This document shows, piece by piece, positions 26,311 through 37,507 of a DNA stretch of 64,000 nt (the stretch's first letter is position 1; every line of letters starts with the position of its first letter). A program made the translations under genes and the position numbers. This DNA is from Allodiplogaster sudhausi. Its lineage: Eukaryota; Nematoda; Chromadorea; Rhabditida; Diplogasteridae. The DNA lies in assembly GCA_945643635.1 (NCBI GenBank), contig CALZFC010000251.1:354001-418000 (forward strand). Direction: 5' to 3'. The notes under the pieces are model-generated. The model was not told the origin of the DNA and did not search any database. It was given only the letters and a program-made list of their open reading frames with translations.

Positions 26311-26322
26311 TTCTCTCTCTTT
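26266..26322. repeat. (CT)n microsatellite
   Basis: CT dinucleotide run next to exon 4 of the receptor at 24896-27353. It forms the polypyrimidine tract before that exon's acceptor. Confidence 0.95.
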
Positions 26323-26696
26323 CATCCTTTTCTTTATTTTATTTAATAAAGATATTTATTTCTAGCTAATATTGAGACATAATATCCATTTGTTTTTTTC
26401 CATTCTGTTTTTTTTTTATCTAGCCGAGACCCACTTGGTATCGATAGATGAAGCAGCTCATTACGAGAGCGATGCTGGCAGCCTGTAGAGAGTACGTGAG
26501 GAGCTGAAGAAGACTTCTCCTTCTCGCTAACGTTCGATGAGTGGGCCTTTTCGGTGAACTAGCCATTCTCACTCCCGACAGCTGCGGGATTGCAGGAAAG
26601 GTCAAGGCGCTGTCCGCAAGTACGCAATAGCTGGGCGGGAAGAATGTGAAGCGTGAGACGAAGTCAAACATGATGTCGTGCGCAATTTTAACCACC

Positions 26697-26907
26697 TTAA
26701 AGGAGGGCGATCACCGAAAAATATTGAATGCAGGTTCGAATTGCCGCGTCTGCCGCTGTGATTCCTCTCACTCTCATTCTCGCGTCTGCTATTTCGCAGG
26801 TCGCACAAAGCCGCTGCGTGAAAAGAGCACACGCGCGAATGAGAGAGTGTGAAGGGCTGCGGCAATTCGAAATATCACATAGTTTTTCGGTGATCGTCCT
26901 CCTTTAA
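26697..26907. mobile_element. TTAA-flanked MITE (piggyBac-like ends)
   Basis: A 203-bp foldback between two TTAA sites (26697-26700 and 26904-26907). Terminal inverted repeats are AGGAGGGCGATCACCGAAAA and AGGAGGACGATCACCGAAAA. Inner stem parts also pair, for example TTCGAATTGCCGC with GCGGCAATTCGAA. It has no coding capacity. TTAA duplication is the hallmark of piggyBac-type elements. Confidence 0.75.
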
Positions 26908-27353
26908 AGGAGCCAAAAATACTCGCACTTGAATTGGCGCCGTTTTTCCTGAATCATTGGCGAAGGAGAGCAAGTGATCTAGAGAGACGTCACCACACAG
27001 GTGTCAGGATAACGAAAGTAGATTACGGTAGAGATCGTGCTACTTTTATGGTTCGCTTCCCGCTGCTGACTTCTAGAAATAACTTTAATACTCTTTTCCC
27101 AATGTCAGTGCTAACCACGTGCATGGAATTTTTGCAAAAATAGTAGGCTTTTTCTCACAATTAGTACTAATAGTGCTCAATATATGTTACCGACAATGAT
27201 TGAAGCAAGAAGGAATCGATAAGTTCCAATGGTGCGCTCGCTGTGTCGGATGATGGCAAAGGCTGCCAAGATGTTAATTGCGGAACTTGCTACGAATCCG
27301 ACGGCATGCAGCACGCGCAGAGACTGCAGCATCTCGACCGGCAGTTCTCGCAT

Positions 27354-28088
27354 GTTCCTCCTCCCTTCGTTTATAATCCAAACAGTATCTCAAAAACGAA
27401 CTATTCAAATTTACACAGACAACATCAACATCAGTTGCGGCACAATGCAAGGCTTACATTGTTGCAGTATTGCATAATGGGACTATCATAAGCGTTCTTT
27501 TTCAACATAGGAAAGCCCCATCTCAAACACACAACAATGCACGGTGAAGTTGCACCCGGGGAAAAATTTGACAAAATACCAGATGCGTATAGTCGCTTTT
27601 TGTTCGTATTGCACTTTTTGACATGCATAAATAGGTGGTTAGCGCTCTCATGAAATACAGTATGACTTCTAAGAAAAGTAAAGTATTGCCAATTTGATTA
27701 TATATTTCATCTGTTGATTGACACACCAGACGATTGCGTTACGGAGCGGAATTCTCATAAATAACGTTGTTGCGCCCGATTTCATTGTATTTGTGAGCAC
27801 ATTTGATACACATTTTTTTGTTCATTCAACTCATTCATTACAACTGCAGACATCAGCATAAAAAAGTGTGAAGCCAGTTGCAATTAATAGTAATAAACAC
27901 ACTTCAAGCATGTGCCTAACTTTAAGTTGAGGCAGCTTAAAAAGGCCCAAAGGAAATATCCTCATTCATTACAGCTAAAAAAAAACTTGGTTCCACAACT
28001 AGCGTTAAAAGGGGGGGGGGGGGGTGGGTGATTGTACACATCATTACATAGTACCTTTTGGCCGAACTTTTCAACATTTGAACCCGAG
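27354..28088. other. Intergenic, no gene seen
   Basis: AT-rich spacer between the Srh-like cluster and the Nudix gene. It contains a run of 12 G at about 28012-28023. No coding pattern was recognised. Confidence 0.6.
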
Positions 28089-30230
28089 TCAGATACCCAT
28101 ATTGCGTGCCATGTGGGCGCCAAGCGCATACGTGTAGACGTCCGCGTTGACATGCACGTCCTTTGGTACCTTAAAACTTAGGTTTTAAAGAAATAGAACT
28201 TAATTAAAATAAGAAAAAAAAGATCAGCTAGAACCTGCTGAACGTATTCGAGCAGCTTCTCGCACTCGACCAGGACCACCTCAATGTCCTAAAATGGATA
28301 TTTTCGTATCGCTAAGAATAAAAACCAGCGCCATTTTGTTATGACCAAGAATTCTTCAAGTCTATTATTACGTAATTTTTTGTCCATCCCATTGCTAATT
28401 TGATATTACGAAATGATCCTCCATCCCTTCTTCACCATCAGCAGACCCCTTTCAAATGGCGAACCTCGTCAGACTCCAGTCTCTGATCGGGCGTCTTATT
28501 CTCGTCGGCATCTCCGTCGACTTCAACCGCCACATATTGGCCCTTGTTGTCAGAAACGGCTGGGTCCATCGCCTGGCCGCCCTCGCTTCTGCAACCACAG
28601 AATTAGGTATATTGAACCAAGAGAACGCGTCAATACTCCCAGAGCATCTTGTCATTGCTAAAATTTGGAGAGGAAAAAAAACTATTTTAGAAGTAGAAAC
28701 TGTTTTTTCCACTCTGATTATATTAAAGGAGAACGATCTCTTATCCCTGGTCTGTCGTCGTGTCTCTCTAATAATACGCATGCTTGTGTTAGGTATTAGA
28801 ATTTAAAATTGATTTTTTTTAAAGCTCCTTTAAGTAATCAGACTTGGTTGTGTTTGTATGTGAGGTTCTAAATGTGTTTCTTCCAAGAGGGTGAGCAAAC
28901 TTGTGCAAGGAAAAAAACTTGTGCAAGGAACAAACTTGCGCAAGGAACAATCTTGTGCAAGGAACAAACTTGTGCAATCAACAAACTTGTGCAATTAACA
29001 AACTTGCAAGGAACAAACTTGTGCGAGGAACAAACTTGTGCAAGGCATTCTTGGTTAGAGGTTATAAATGTGTGCGTGAACAAACTTGTGCAAGACGCGC
29101 GTCGCCGTGTAGCCAGTCTCCTCCTTTAGCTCGCGCACTGCCGACTGCTCGGCTGTCTCGCCCTCGTCAACGAGACATGAAACAATTATTAAGTTTATTT
29201 TTTACCATTATTTTTCTCGTCCATAAGAAAAATTTTCCTTCTCAATCTTTTTTTCAATCTCAATGGTCCCTTATAAAAAGACGCTAGATCAAGAAAAGAA
29301 ATAGAAAAAAGAATAGAAGCAACCTGCCGGAAACTCGAGACAGAACGCTCGAACCGGAATGCGATACTGCTTGATAAGGATGTAGTACTGTCAATCAATG
29401 GAAACACATCATTATTACCGTCAACATTATCTCAAATTCTCTTTGTTTTCATCTCAACTGATGCTTTTTGGAGGTGCGCTGCAAAGAGTCCAACACACAC
29501 CTTCTTGCCATCCTTCTTGAGAACGGCAATGCACATGACTCCGTGGCAGTCTTGGTCGGGCCGCTTGAAAGGCCGATGCGCCGACTGCCATACCTGTGTG
29601 GAGATAAACATGTATTTGAAGGGTTTGTGTTTTAAATGATTCCAAAGAAAATTCCAATAAATCCACTTGGATTTGCACATTACTCCAAATGTATTTTGCT
29701 GGCTGGCTTACAATTGTTTTCTAAATAAAAAAGGAATGCTGTCGTCAAGAAAACAACCTCACTAATTCTAAGGGAGCACTAATCCCAACAGTAACCAATT
29801 TGAAGCTTAATGACTATTCTGATGATTGAAATACAGAGGGAAAAAAGTAAATAGAGAGTGAATTTCTTTAATAATCGATATAAATGATTCGCAACAAAAG
29901 AGAGTACACCCTCGCCGCCCTTGGCCGTGCGGAACTTAATCTGCTTCGTGCAGATCCAGCGACCTTCGAAGAGCGTCTCCTCATCCCAGAGTTCGTACGG
30001 GCACTGGTGTAGTCAGAGAGTAAATCATAGCAGCAGTATAGAGTTGGTTGTGAAGAGAAGAGTAAGATGCGTTTGCAGAATTGGTAAGTGTTCATGAGAC
30101 CGAAAGTACATAAACGGATTATATCTTGTAGATATTATTTTGTAACAGCAATTACTTAGGGATACTAAATGTAACTCATTTGATGATCACTTACCTTGCC
30201 ATCTCTCGCTGTTGAGCTGCACGAAGACAT
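28089..30230 (-). CDS. NUDT5-like ADP-sugar pyrophosphatase
   Basis: Nudix hydrolase predicted to cleave ADP-ribose and related nucleoside diphosphate sugars to AMP and sugar phosphate in cytosol or nucleus. Exons are 30195-30230, 29908-30003, 29501-29593, 29324-29387, 29097-29176, 28465-28581, 28235-28288 and 28089-28169. They sum to 621 bp (206 aa), close to the usual length of about 210-220. The Nudix box reads GLVDEGETAEQSAVRELKEE then TGY and is split by intron 4. Upstream ILIKQYR and LEFPAG are the family signature. The C-terminal exons match NUDT5 (AMDPAVSDNKGQY, DVYTYALGAHMARN). The start is the ATG preceding SSCSS with a good GTAAGT donor; a longer upstream leader is possible. Intron 4 ends in AT instead of AG. 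Intron 5 holds a minisatellite. Confidence 0.9.
28890..29096. repeat. CTTGTGCAA minisatellite in Nudix intron 5
   Basis: About a dozen 15-bp units like ACAAACTTGTGCAAGGA with variants, filling much of the intron before the exon at 28465-28581. Two isolated units with CAATCTTGTGCAA occur near 54250-54345. Confidence 0.9.
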
Positions 30231-31957
30231 CACCTTGCGACGATCTGGTGTATAAACTAGGCGAAGGAAAATATGTGGATTAATCTTAACAAAGCTGACG
30301 CAAGCAGTGCGATTAATCTTTGACAGAAAACTGATACGAGTGTTTCACTGATGGCGAACTCAACGTGAAACCTTCAATTAACTGGCCAAATTGGCGTTAG
30401 GTTTGTCAATATTAGTTGCTGCAATTTGACCAAATGATGAAGGTTTAAGAGTGCTGAAAAATATATACATATGTACATATAACTGGAATGAGAACGTAAT
30501 CGTGAAGATAAATCAGCTCACAATCAGTCTTTGGCAAATGGAACCATTAAAAAAATTAAAATGTCATCATCTTTTGCTCAAACTTTTTTTTTGCTAGTTT
30601 TGAATGGGCGCGAAATAGGGTGGTGCAAGGTTAACGCCTCTTTCAAGGATGCATGAATAAATAAATAACTAAATAAACAAACAAAACTGAGAGAATAAGA
30701 CAAGCAGACTTTTCTACAACTTTTTTCTTTTCTTCTCGCTGGCTTGATCACTCTCTCGTATTAGAGACATGAACATTTGTGAGCTTTGGTGGTGTGCACG
30801 GTTGAAAGATACATACATACAAGAATTCTCGCAAACGATATTGTGAATGTGAATGAATTGTAAAACAACATAGTAAACCGGCACAAAAATTGAATTAAAT
30901 TTCCAGTAGTGCTCATGCACACTTAACTTATGGTTAGCTCTACTTTCAGATTTCTGCCAAAATTAATAGTTCGGCAGGAAAAAGTACGGAATAAATGCTT
31001 CAGAATGTACCTACATGAACTTTTTTTAACGCGGAAGAGCGATAATACAGTGGCATATCATTATTTTAAAATTGTGTAAAGCCATTCAAGGTGTTTTCAT
31101 TCAAAGTCATATTGTTGCAATTGAAAAGTGCTGCTTGAAGGGCGTTAAAAGAATATAAAGGTCATACAATGTAGGACTTTACAGAAGAAGGAAAAAGTAT
31201 AGAGAGAAAAAACGCCGCAGGAACGTCGCTGTGCTCAAACTCTTTTTTCGCGACGTGGAAGGACAAAGAATAGGGGAGCATGCGTGAAGAGACAGAGAAA
31301 GAAAATAGTGAGCAACAAGGAGGGGTAGGGGAGAAATAAAGAAGGAAAGAAGGCGAAGAAGGGAGGAAGATAACGGTTTGAGAGATGAATGAGATAAAAT
31401 CAGCGCATTCTTTCTCGCTGCAGACAGGCAAATAAGAGAGGAAGGAAGGCGCAATGGAAGTGAGGCATGGGAGCGACCACAAAAGTAATGCATTGTTGGA
31501 AAGGAGGAAGACTGAACAAAGAGTGGTCACTTCGCTTGCTCGATTTCTCTATCCTCTTCACTTCTAGCTATCTTTCTCTTTTCATTTTTCTCATCAAACA
31601 AACCCTTCTGTGTTTTTTTCTTTCTGTATCGATGATTTTTTTCAACTTGTTTTCTGTTGTGTCAAGTGTGTAGTAAGTATAAATAGTAAAGTCTGAACTT
31701 GCGATCAAATGTTATTGTATAACCTTTGTAAAGTTGAAAGTCCTTTGCTTTATTCTGAGCTGTCAAACTTGAAGCGGGCAGCAATGCACAGCAGCGTTCA
31801 CAGTGGGTCAATCTCAAATTAAGCTCAGCTCTCCACGATGGCGTTGCAAATATGTATGTTCATATGTATTTACATACATACATATACATACATTAGTACG
31901 GGAGAGACTTCCTCCTTCAACGATAAGTGAAATCAATATGAATCATTATGTCTGAGT
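30231..31957. other. Intergenic, no gene seen
   Basis: Low-complexity AT-rich sequence with a purine-rich stretch at about 31185-31450. Open frames there have skewed composition and no recognisable domain. No receptor exon traces were seen. Confidence 0.6.
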
Positions 31958-34359
31958 TCAATGCTTGACAAAATTTCGAGTATTGGCAATAAAATATGAA
32001 TAAAATATGAATAAATACATGGATAAAAATAAATAATTTAAAAAATTAAATACAAATATCCAAAGAAAATAAGAAGAACTCGACCTTGTGTTAGCTGGAT
32101 CACTGATAGGCGTTGCCATGCGTACTATTGGCTCGCTTCTGCGACATACGCGACGCGTCAGATGACGCAACGCGACGCGGTACTCGCTCAAGCACAGCGA
32201 GTACAGGTAGATGTTCACGACGTAGCTGCAAATATGCAAACATCATATCGCATGTATTCCATATGTGACATTTTGAAGAAGAATAAAGCAAAAACCGTGA
32301 ACGCAGGGACACACTTGGAAAGCTGTATGAATTCTGCGTGCAATGAATGACAAATATTTTCTATTTCTATTTTTCTTTTTAAATCATTGATTTCTTAAAA
32401 TGCCCTCATTAGCTCCAAACTTCGAAGTAGGAAAGATATTGCTCATGTTTACACGCTGTATTACTCTTACAAGGGCAAAGGGAATTTTTCACTATTTTGA
32501 TATTTATAAAAATAGAGAGTCATTTTGTATTCTTGTCCCTTTTACAGAATGTAAGGGTGGAGAGTAAATGTGACAGATTGGCAGCTATGTTTCTTGGATG
32601 CGCTGACGTCATGACTTGCGAGATGTTATTGATGGCGATCGGAAGCGTCTCATCCATGCGGAGTGCGAGAGTCTCGCGGAGGCTGTTGAAGGCGCCAGGC
32701 GCGCGGCACGCAATGAACGTGGCCGCCGTGACGAGCAGCAACGCAGACAGCTGCCAGTGATTCACTGCATTCTTCGCGGCAGCGACACCTTTCGCGCGCC
32801 TGAATATTGTCGCGTTATTATTTCTATAAATGATCTCGAATGGATGACAGGACACGTGGAAGTGTCGCCAAGAAAACCCCATCGTGAGAAAATATTTGAT
32901 AGTTTAAAAATACATTGGGCAATGTCTTTAAATGCTTTTTGTTCTTAACGAAGTTTATGAATTAAATGGGGTATCCTGGGAGTAGTTAACCTACCCATAA
33001 GGTTTTTTATGGATAAGTTCTTCTTGGCGCAAAACCTGTATCCAGAATGTTTGAACCATTTTGTTGCACTCACTATATTCTGAACAATCGTAATGAGTAA
33101 ATTAACGTTAAGAGAATTAGCAACTGCAGATCAGAGTAGCTCCCTAGTTCACATGCTTAAACGCTACTTTAGGATTATTCGACGGATACACCCCTTAAAT
33201 TATCAATTTGACGACAAACTTTAGCTGAATAAGGCAGAGCTTTACTGTCATGGCCGCGTTGTGAACGATAACGCGTGCGAGCGGAATCCAGCGAAGATAG
33301 GCCTGTGTGTGGTCAAATTCAGATTATTAAGGCACCGATAAAAGGAACGTACGTCACGAAAATGCTGATAGAGCATGAAGAGTTCTGTACGATCTCATTG
33401 TCTTCTGGCCAATAGAAAATGATTCTAAAATATTTTTGATGCTTGACCTTGTTCGGATTGACCTCTGTATATAGCAATTATCACGAAAAGTACCAAACTG
33501 CTATTAAAATATTGAGAGGTACATATTGCCTTGAAAGCACTAACCTCTCATTGCCGTCGTAATCAATAAATTCGCCGAGTTGAAATTCGAGCGCTGTCGG
33601 TGCCTGAGCAACGAAGGAAGAAGCAAGGACAACGAGCGAAATCGCAATGCGACATCGCTTCTGCTCCCGTTGCCGACTCTTGTTCGTGAAGTACGGCTGC
33701 CAAAGAGCAGCGCAACGGTCGATCGTCATCGCAGTCAGACACAGACCACTGTGAGCCGTTTATTGTATATTCAGATCGCACTTCCAACATTCAACAGAAA
33801 TGTTACGTCACATTGAACATTATTGTTAGAGAAGACAGGACATTATTTTTAGCATCTTTTCATTTCAACGATAGCGTGATGATAGGAGTCAAACACAGAA
33901 AAAAGTTGCAAACCTGGAAGCGACGAACCATCGCATCAAGTTGCGATTGCAGAAATGATAATACACCGAAAGGGGATAGGATAAAGAATAGTCGAAGAGC
34001 TCAGTGCGCTGTAAGACGAAGAGAAAGCTGAAGAAAATGGCGAAAAGGTCCGAGATAGTCGATGCCTAAAAATTAGGAAGTTGATGTAAATATCAATTCT
34101 TCAATTAACATTAATAAAACTCTTAGAACGTCTCGAATTGGTTGTAAAATGAGCGAACCTTTAAAAATATGAAGCTTTCTGATGGAAGTTGAAATAACGT
34201 TAGAAGATTGATGGTTTGATTTATGAAACCTATTATTAGAAGAAGAGGTTAGCCAAATTATGGTCCAAAATGTGCTAATACGAAAAAAAAACCTAAGACA
34301 AGTAGAGTTGGCACTACTATTAGGTTTACTCTTGCAAGCGTCTCTGCGTCTTGTTCCAT
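31958..34359 (-). CDS. Class-A GPCR, subfamily A, first array copy
   Basis: Rhodopsin-like seven-transmembrane receptor resembling nematode srw or neuropeptide receptors; the ligand is unknown. Exons are 34293-34359, 34159-34229, 33914-34065, 33545-33748, 33358-33424, 33220-33302, 32608-32799 and 31958-32225, 1104 bp (367 aa), frame-consistent. TM3 ends GLCLTAMTIDRC, a DRC in place of DRY. TM5 contains AYLRWIPLARVIV, TM6 has CRAPGAFNSLRE, and TM7 reads YVVNIYLYSLCLSEYR (NIYLY in place of NPxxY). The tail differs from its relatives: after ISDPANTR it continues into about 45 residues rich in Phe, Leu and Tyr. Confidence 0.75.
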
Positions 34360-35440
34360 GAGGCTGATGGTGAGCAAATTGCTATGGTGTCGTCGCAATG
34401 ATCAAACTGAACAAAACGCATACGGTAGAGATGACGTCATCGAGTCATTATTAAACGTTGATATCAAATGGATGGAAATGGATGGATGTAGTTCTAGTAA
34501 GAGCGGCGGGAATGTAATTCTATGTATTAAAGTTTCTTCGACCAGCTATCACCTGTTTGAAAGAGTGAAAGTGTGCAAATAATCTTCTAAAGAATACTGT
34601 GTTGCGTGAATGCAAACTGCACCATATTCTCATGGCCTTTCGTTTACTTCTTTCCCGCTCTCTACCTGTCACAACTCTGCTGGCCTGGGTATTTCCCCTC
34701 CAACGACTCTTATTATACTTAAAGTTAGTGTTCTTGCGGACGCTATGTTGTTGTTCTTTCAATCAGATCTCAGTCAGCGATGTTCCCACTGAAGAGAACT
34801 AACGGAATTGGCTTGCCTCTCATTCTGTGGGAAATGCTGTATATACATATGTACATATGTATATAGTATCATACATAGTATATACATACATGAATAAACA
34901 TACAAACATGTCTTCATTGCATAACGATTGCAAAGTATCAAAATAATTCTATCATATTAAAAGGCCTACATCCATTGCCTCTTCCCCAGGTTCCGCCGGG
35001 CGAATGATCGTCGAAATCCCTCCAATCTAGGATCTCTCGAACATTCATTAATGCCTTGAACCAACCGGATAAACACTTTAAACCTTTCAAACATTCAAAG
35101 GGATTTTTTCATCAAAGGAAACAATTTGTTTTGGCTTTTATTGTGAAAAAGTCGTGGTTGCTTGTTGAGTTTCAGGCACAATCTCAACCTAAATCACCAC
35201 GTCGATTGTTGCTCATTTAGGGCACTTAGAAACGAGGATGTCATGAAAGCTGGCTTGGGAAATTGATCCTATCTTATCAAAGACTTATTATTCTCGATAT
35301 ATGAACTGTTAATGAAACAAGTTCACATCGTTATGTCCTCGACAGTGCGCTCGGCAGCCTGGCAAAATGGTTTCGTTTAATTTAATTTTTTTTTCATATC
35401 TTGGAATGGTTCAAATGTGTGAACAAATATATATGTATAC
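34360..35440. other. Intergenic spacer in receptor array
   Basis: AT-rich spacer with TATATACATA-type simple repeats near 34840-34910. No exon traces were recognised. Confidence 0.55.
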
Positions 35441-37507
35441 TCAGATATGACAGCACCTGGTAGAATTAGGATTGCTGATCGCCGACAGCGATCGGACTCT
35501 TGGCGACTTGCCAAATACGCGACGCGTCAAATTGAGCAACGCGACGCGGTACTCGCTCGAGCACAGCGAGTACAGGTAGATGTTCGCGACGTAGCTGCAA
35601 AAAATGCATAGGTGGATATTCCGATGAATAATAAAGATTATGCAGCGATACTCTTGGATAGCTATGATGCAAGGAATTCTGTGTGCCATGCAGGGCAAAA
35701 GTTGCTTATCTACATATTCATTGATTTCTAGATTTCTTCAATGTCCTTATTGCAAAATAAGTTGATCAAGTGCTGTCACAATAGTTAAAATTGTAACTAA
35801 CTAAACATTGTTATTTGGTGAACAAAGAAATAGTGCATACATAGACGTGCCAAAGGGCATAAAGGCACTGACGTCATGACTTGCGAGATGTTATTGATCG
35901 CGATCGGAACGGTCTCGTCCGACTCGATGCGGTGTCCGAGCGTCTCGCGGAGACTGTTCACGGCGCCGGGCGCGCGGCACACAATGAACGTGGCCGCCGT
36001 CACGAGCAGCAGCGCCGACAGCTGCCAGTGACTCACGGCGTTCTTCGCCGCAGCAACGCCTCTCGCTCGTCGCCTCAACATTGAGCATTATTTCGAACCG
36101 ATCCGAGGGCAAGATCCTGCAAGAATCGCCAAGCCGGCTCCATAGTGAGCAAGTAATTGACGTCTTAAAACTACTTCATCATGAACTACCAAAATGATGC
36201 TCCAAATGATCACAACGAGGAAAAGGTTTCGAATTTCCTTTTCCAGTAATTAGATGATTGATTTGTACTTTATGAAGCAATGTCCGCAAAGTAGAGCAGA
36301 TTCGCCTAGAGTATGAAAGAAAGCTTAATCGAGCGCTTGGTGAAACGAGACGAACTTGAGCTGAATGTGGCAGAGCTTCGCAGTCATGGCGCCATTGAGA
36401 ACGATCACAACGGCTAATGGAATCCATCGAAGATAGGCCTGACACATTTCTCAATTGTTCTTTTTTTACTGTTCCGTCCCTCAGAATGTCTACAACGAAC
36501 TAACATCACGGCAATGTTTGTAGATGTCGTGGACAACACTGTTCTGTATCACCTCATTGTCCACAGGCCAATAATAAGTGTATCTGAAAGGGAACGAAAT
36601 AAAGGTGTGAAAATTATGGCACATCGACATTTACGTAGCATTGCCGTCGGACTCGAGGAATTCGCCGAGTCGGAATTCGAGAGCCGAGGGAACCTGTGCA
36701 AGAAAGGAGGACAATACGATGAAGAGCGAAATCGCAACTCGTCGTCGCTTCTGCACCCCCTGCTGACTCTTGTGCGAGAAATAGGGCCGCCACAACGCGA
36801 TGCAACGGTCGATGGTCATCGCACCGAGACATAGACCGCTGTGGAAACTTGTCATTTTCCAAATCGAAACACTTCAACACGTCATAATTATCAATGAGAC
36901 ATTTGTTTATTTATCAAATATTAAATAACGTATTTCATTGTGAGGCAAAATTGTATAAAAATAGATTTCATAAAATGCGGAAAGCAGAAGACTTTAACTT
37001 GCATTGGTTGTGGTGAACATCTAGACATGATTTAATGGTGCTAACCTTGACCCGACAAACCATCGCATTATATTGCGGTTGAAGAAATGATAGTAAATAG
37101 AAAGAATATGAGATAGAGTAAAGTCGAAGAATTGGTAGAGTTGAAGTACAAATAGGAAGCTGAAGCAAATTGCAACAAGGTCTGAGATTGTCGATGCCTG
37201 AAAAAGATGCTTTACATAAAATGTGATTGTCGTGGCTTATGCTCGCAAAGCAAACTCCAAAGAATTCAAGAATTCGTTGCGAAGTGTGCTAACCTTTAAA
37301 AAGATGAAGCTCTCAGAAGGCAGTTGAAAAAGAGTCAAAAGATTGATGCTTTGATTAAGGAAACCTGCCGTGATGAGATAGTTTGTTATGTTTATATCAA
37401 GCGCAGAAAATAAGCGTTTTGCAGAGAATTCCTTGAGAACCTATAGCTAGCAGCGTTGGAATAACGGTTCGGTTAATCTTAGTGAGGAGTTCGTAGTCTT
37501 CCGCCAT
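35441..37507 (-). CDS. Class-A GPCR, subfamily A, second array copy
   Basis: Exons are 37441-37507, 37294-37364, 37052-37197, 36635-36838, 36505-36583, 36356-36438, 35873-36073 and 35441-35594, 1005 bp (334 aa), with consistent phases and GT-AG borders. It starts MAEDYELL. TM2 follows FLKASTISDLVAIC, TM3 ends GLCLGAMTIDRCIALWRP, TM6 has TFIVCRAPGAVNSLRE and TM7 reads YVANIYLYSLCSSEYR. One potential N-glycosylation site (NAT) sits in the second outer loop. A shifted frame of the TM7 exon is also fully open, but only this frame gives a membrane helix. Confidence 0.8.

Larger units (their letters stand above)
24896..27353 (-). pseudogene. Srh-like receptor, frame-disrupted
   Basis: All eight exons are recognisable: 27195-27353, 26564-26695, 26435-26503, 26112-26254, about 25770-25850, 25441-25595, 25194-25272 and 24896-25110. 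Motifs are AINILAAFAIIRHSERTIG, RFTFFPPSYCVLAD, CFIYRYQ, QFVCLGG, ASQKRLFFSLIAT and FGYSLHSPAQSL. Exon 4 appears to carry a one-base deletion, exon 5 also shifts phase, and the total length is out of frame. The exon 2 donor is GC. Intron 1 is about 500 bp against 58-72 bp in paralogues because a foldback element sits in it. Sequence errors or different exon edges could still rescue the gene. Confidence 0.65.

Noticed and set aside
28868..29287. Cys-Ala-rich frames at 28.9-29.3 kb
   Set aside because: They read the minisatellite in the Nudix intron. The true coding strand is the minus strand and its exons are outside the array.
31162..31673. Long Ser/Leu/Phe-rich frames
   Set aside because: Biased composition from purine/pyrimidine-rich DNA, with no splice pattern or domain.
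35466..35672. Alternative open frame of the TM7 exon (LRREHLPVL)
   Set aside because: It also occurs in paralogues, but the other frame gives a receptor TM7 helix and the correct exon phase.
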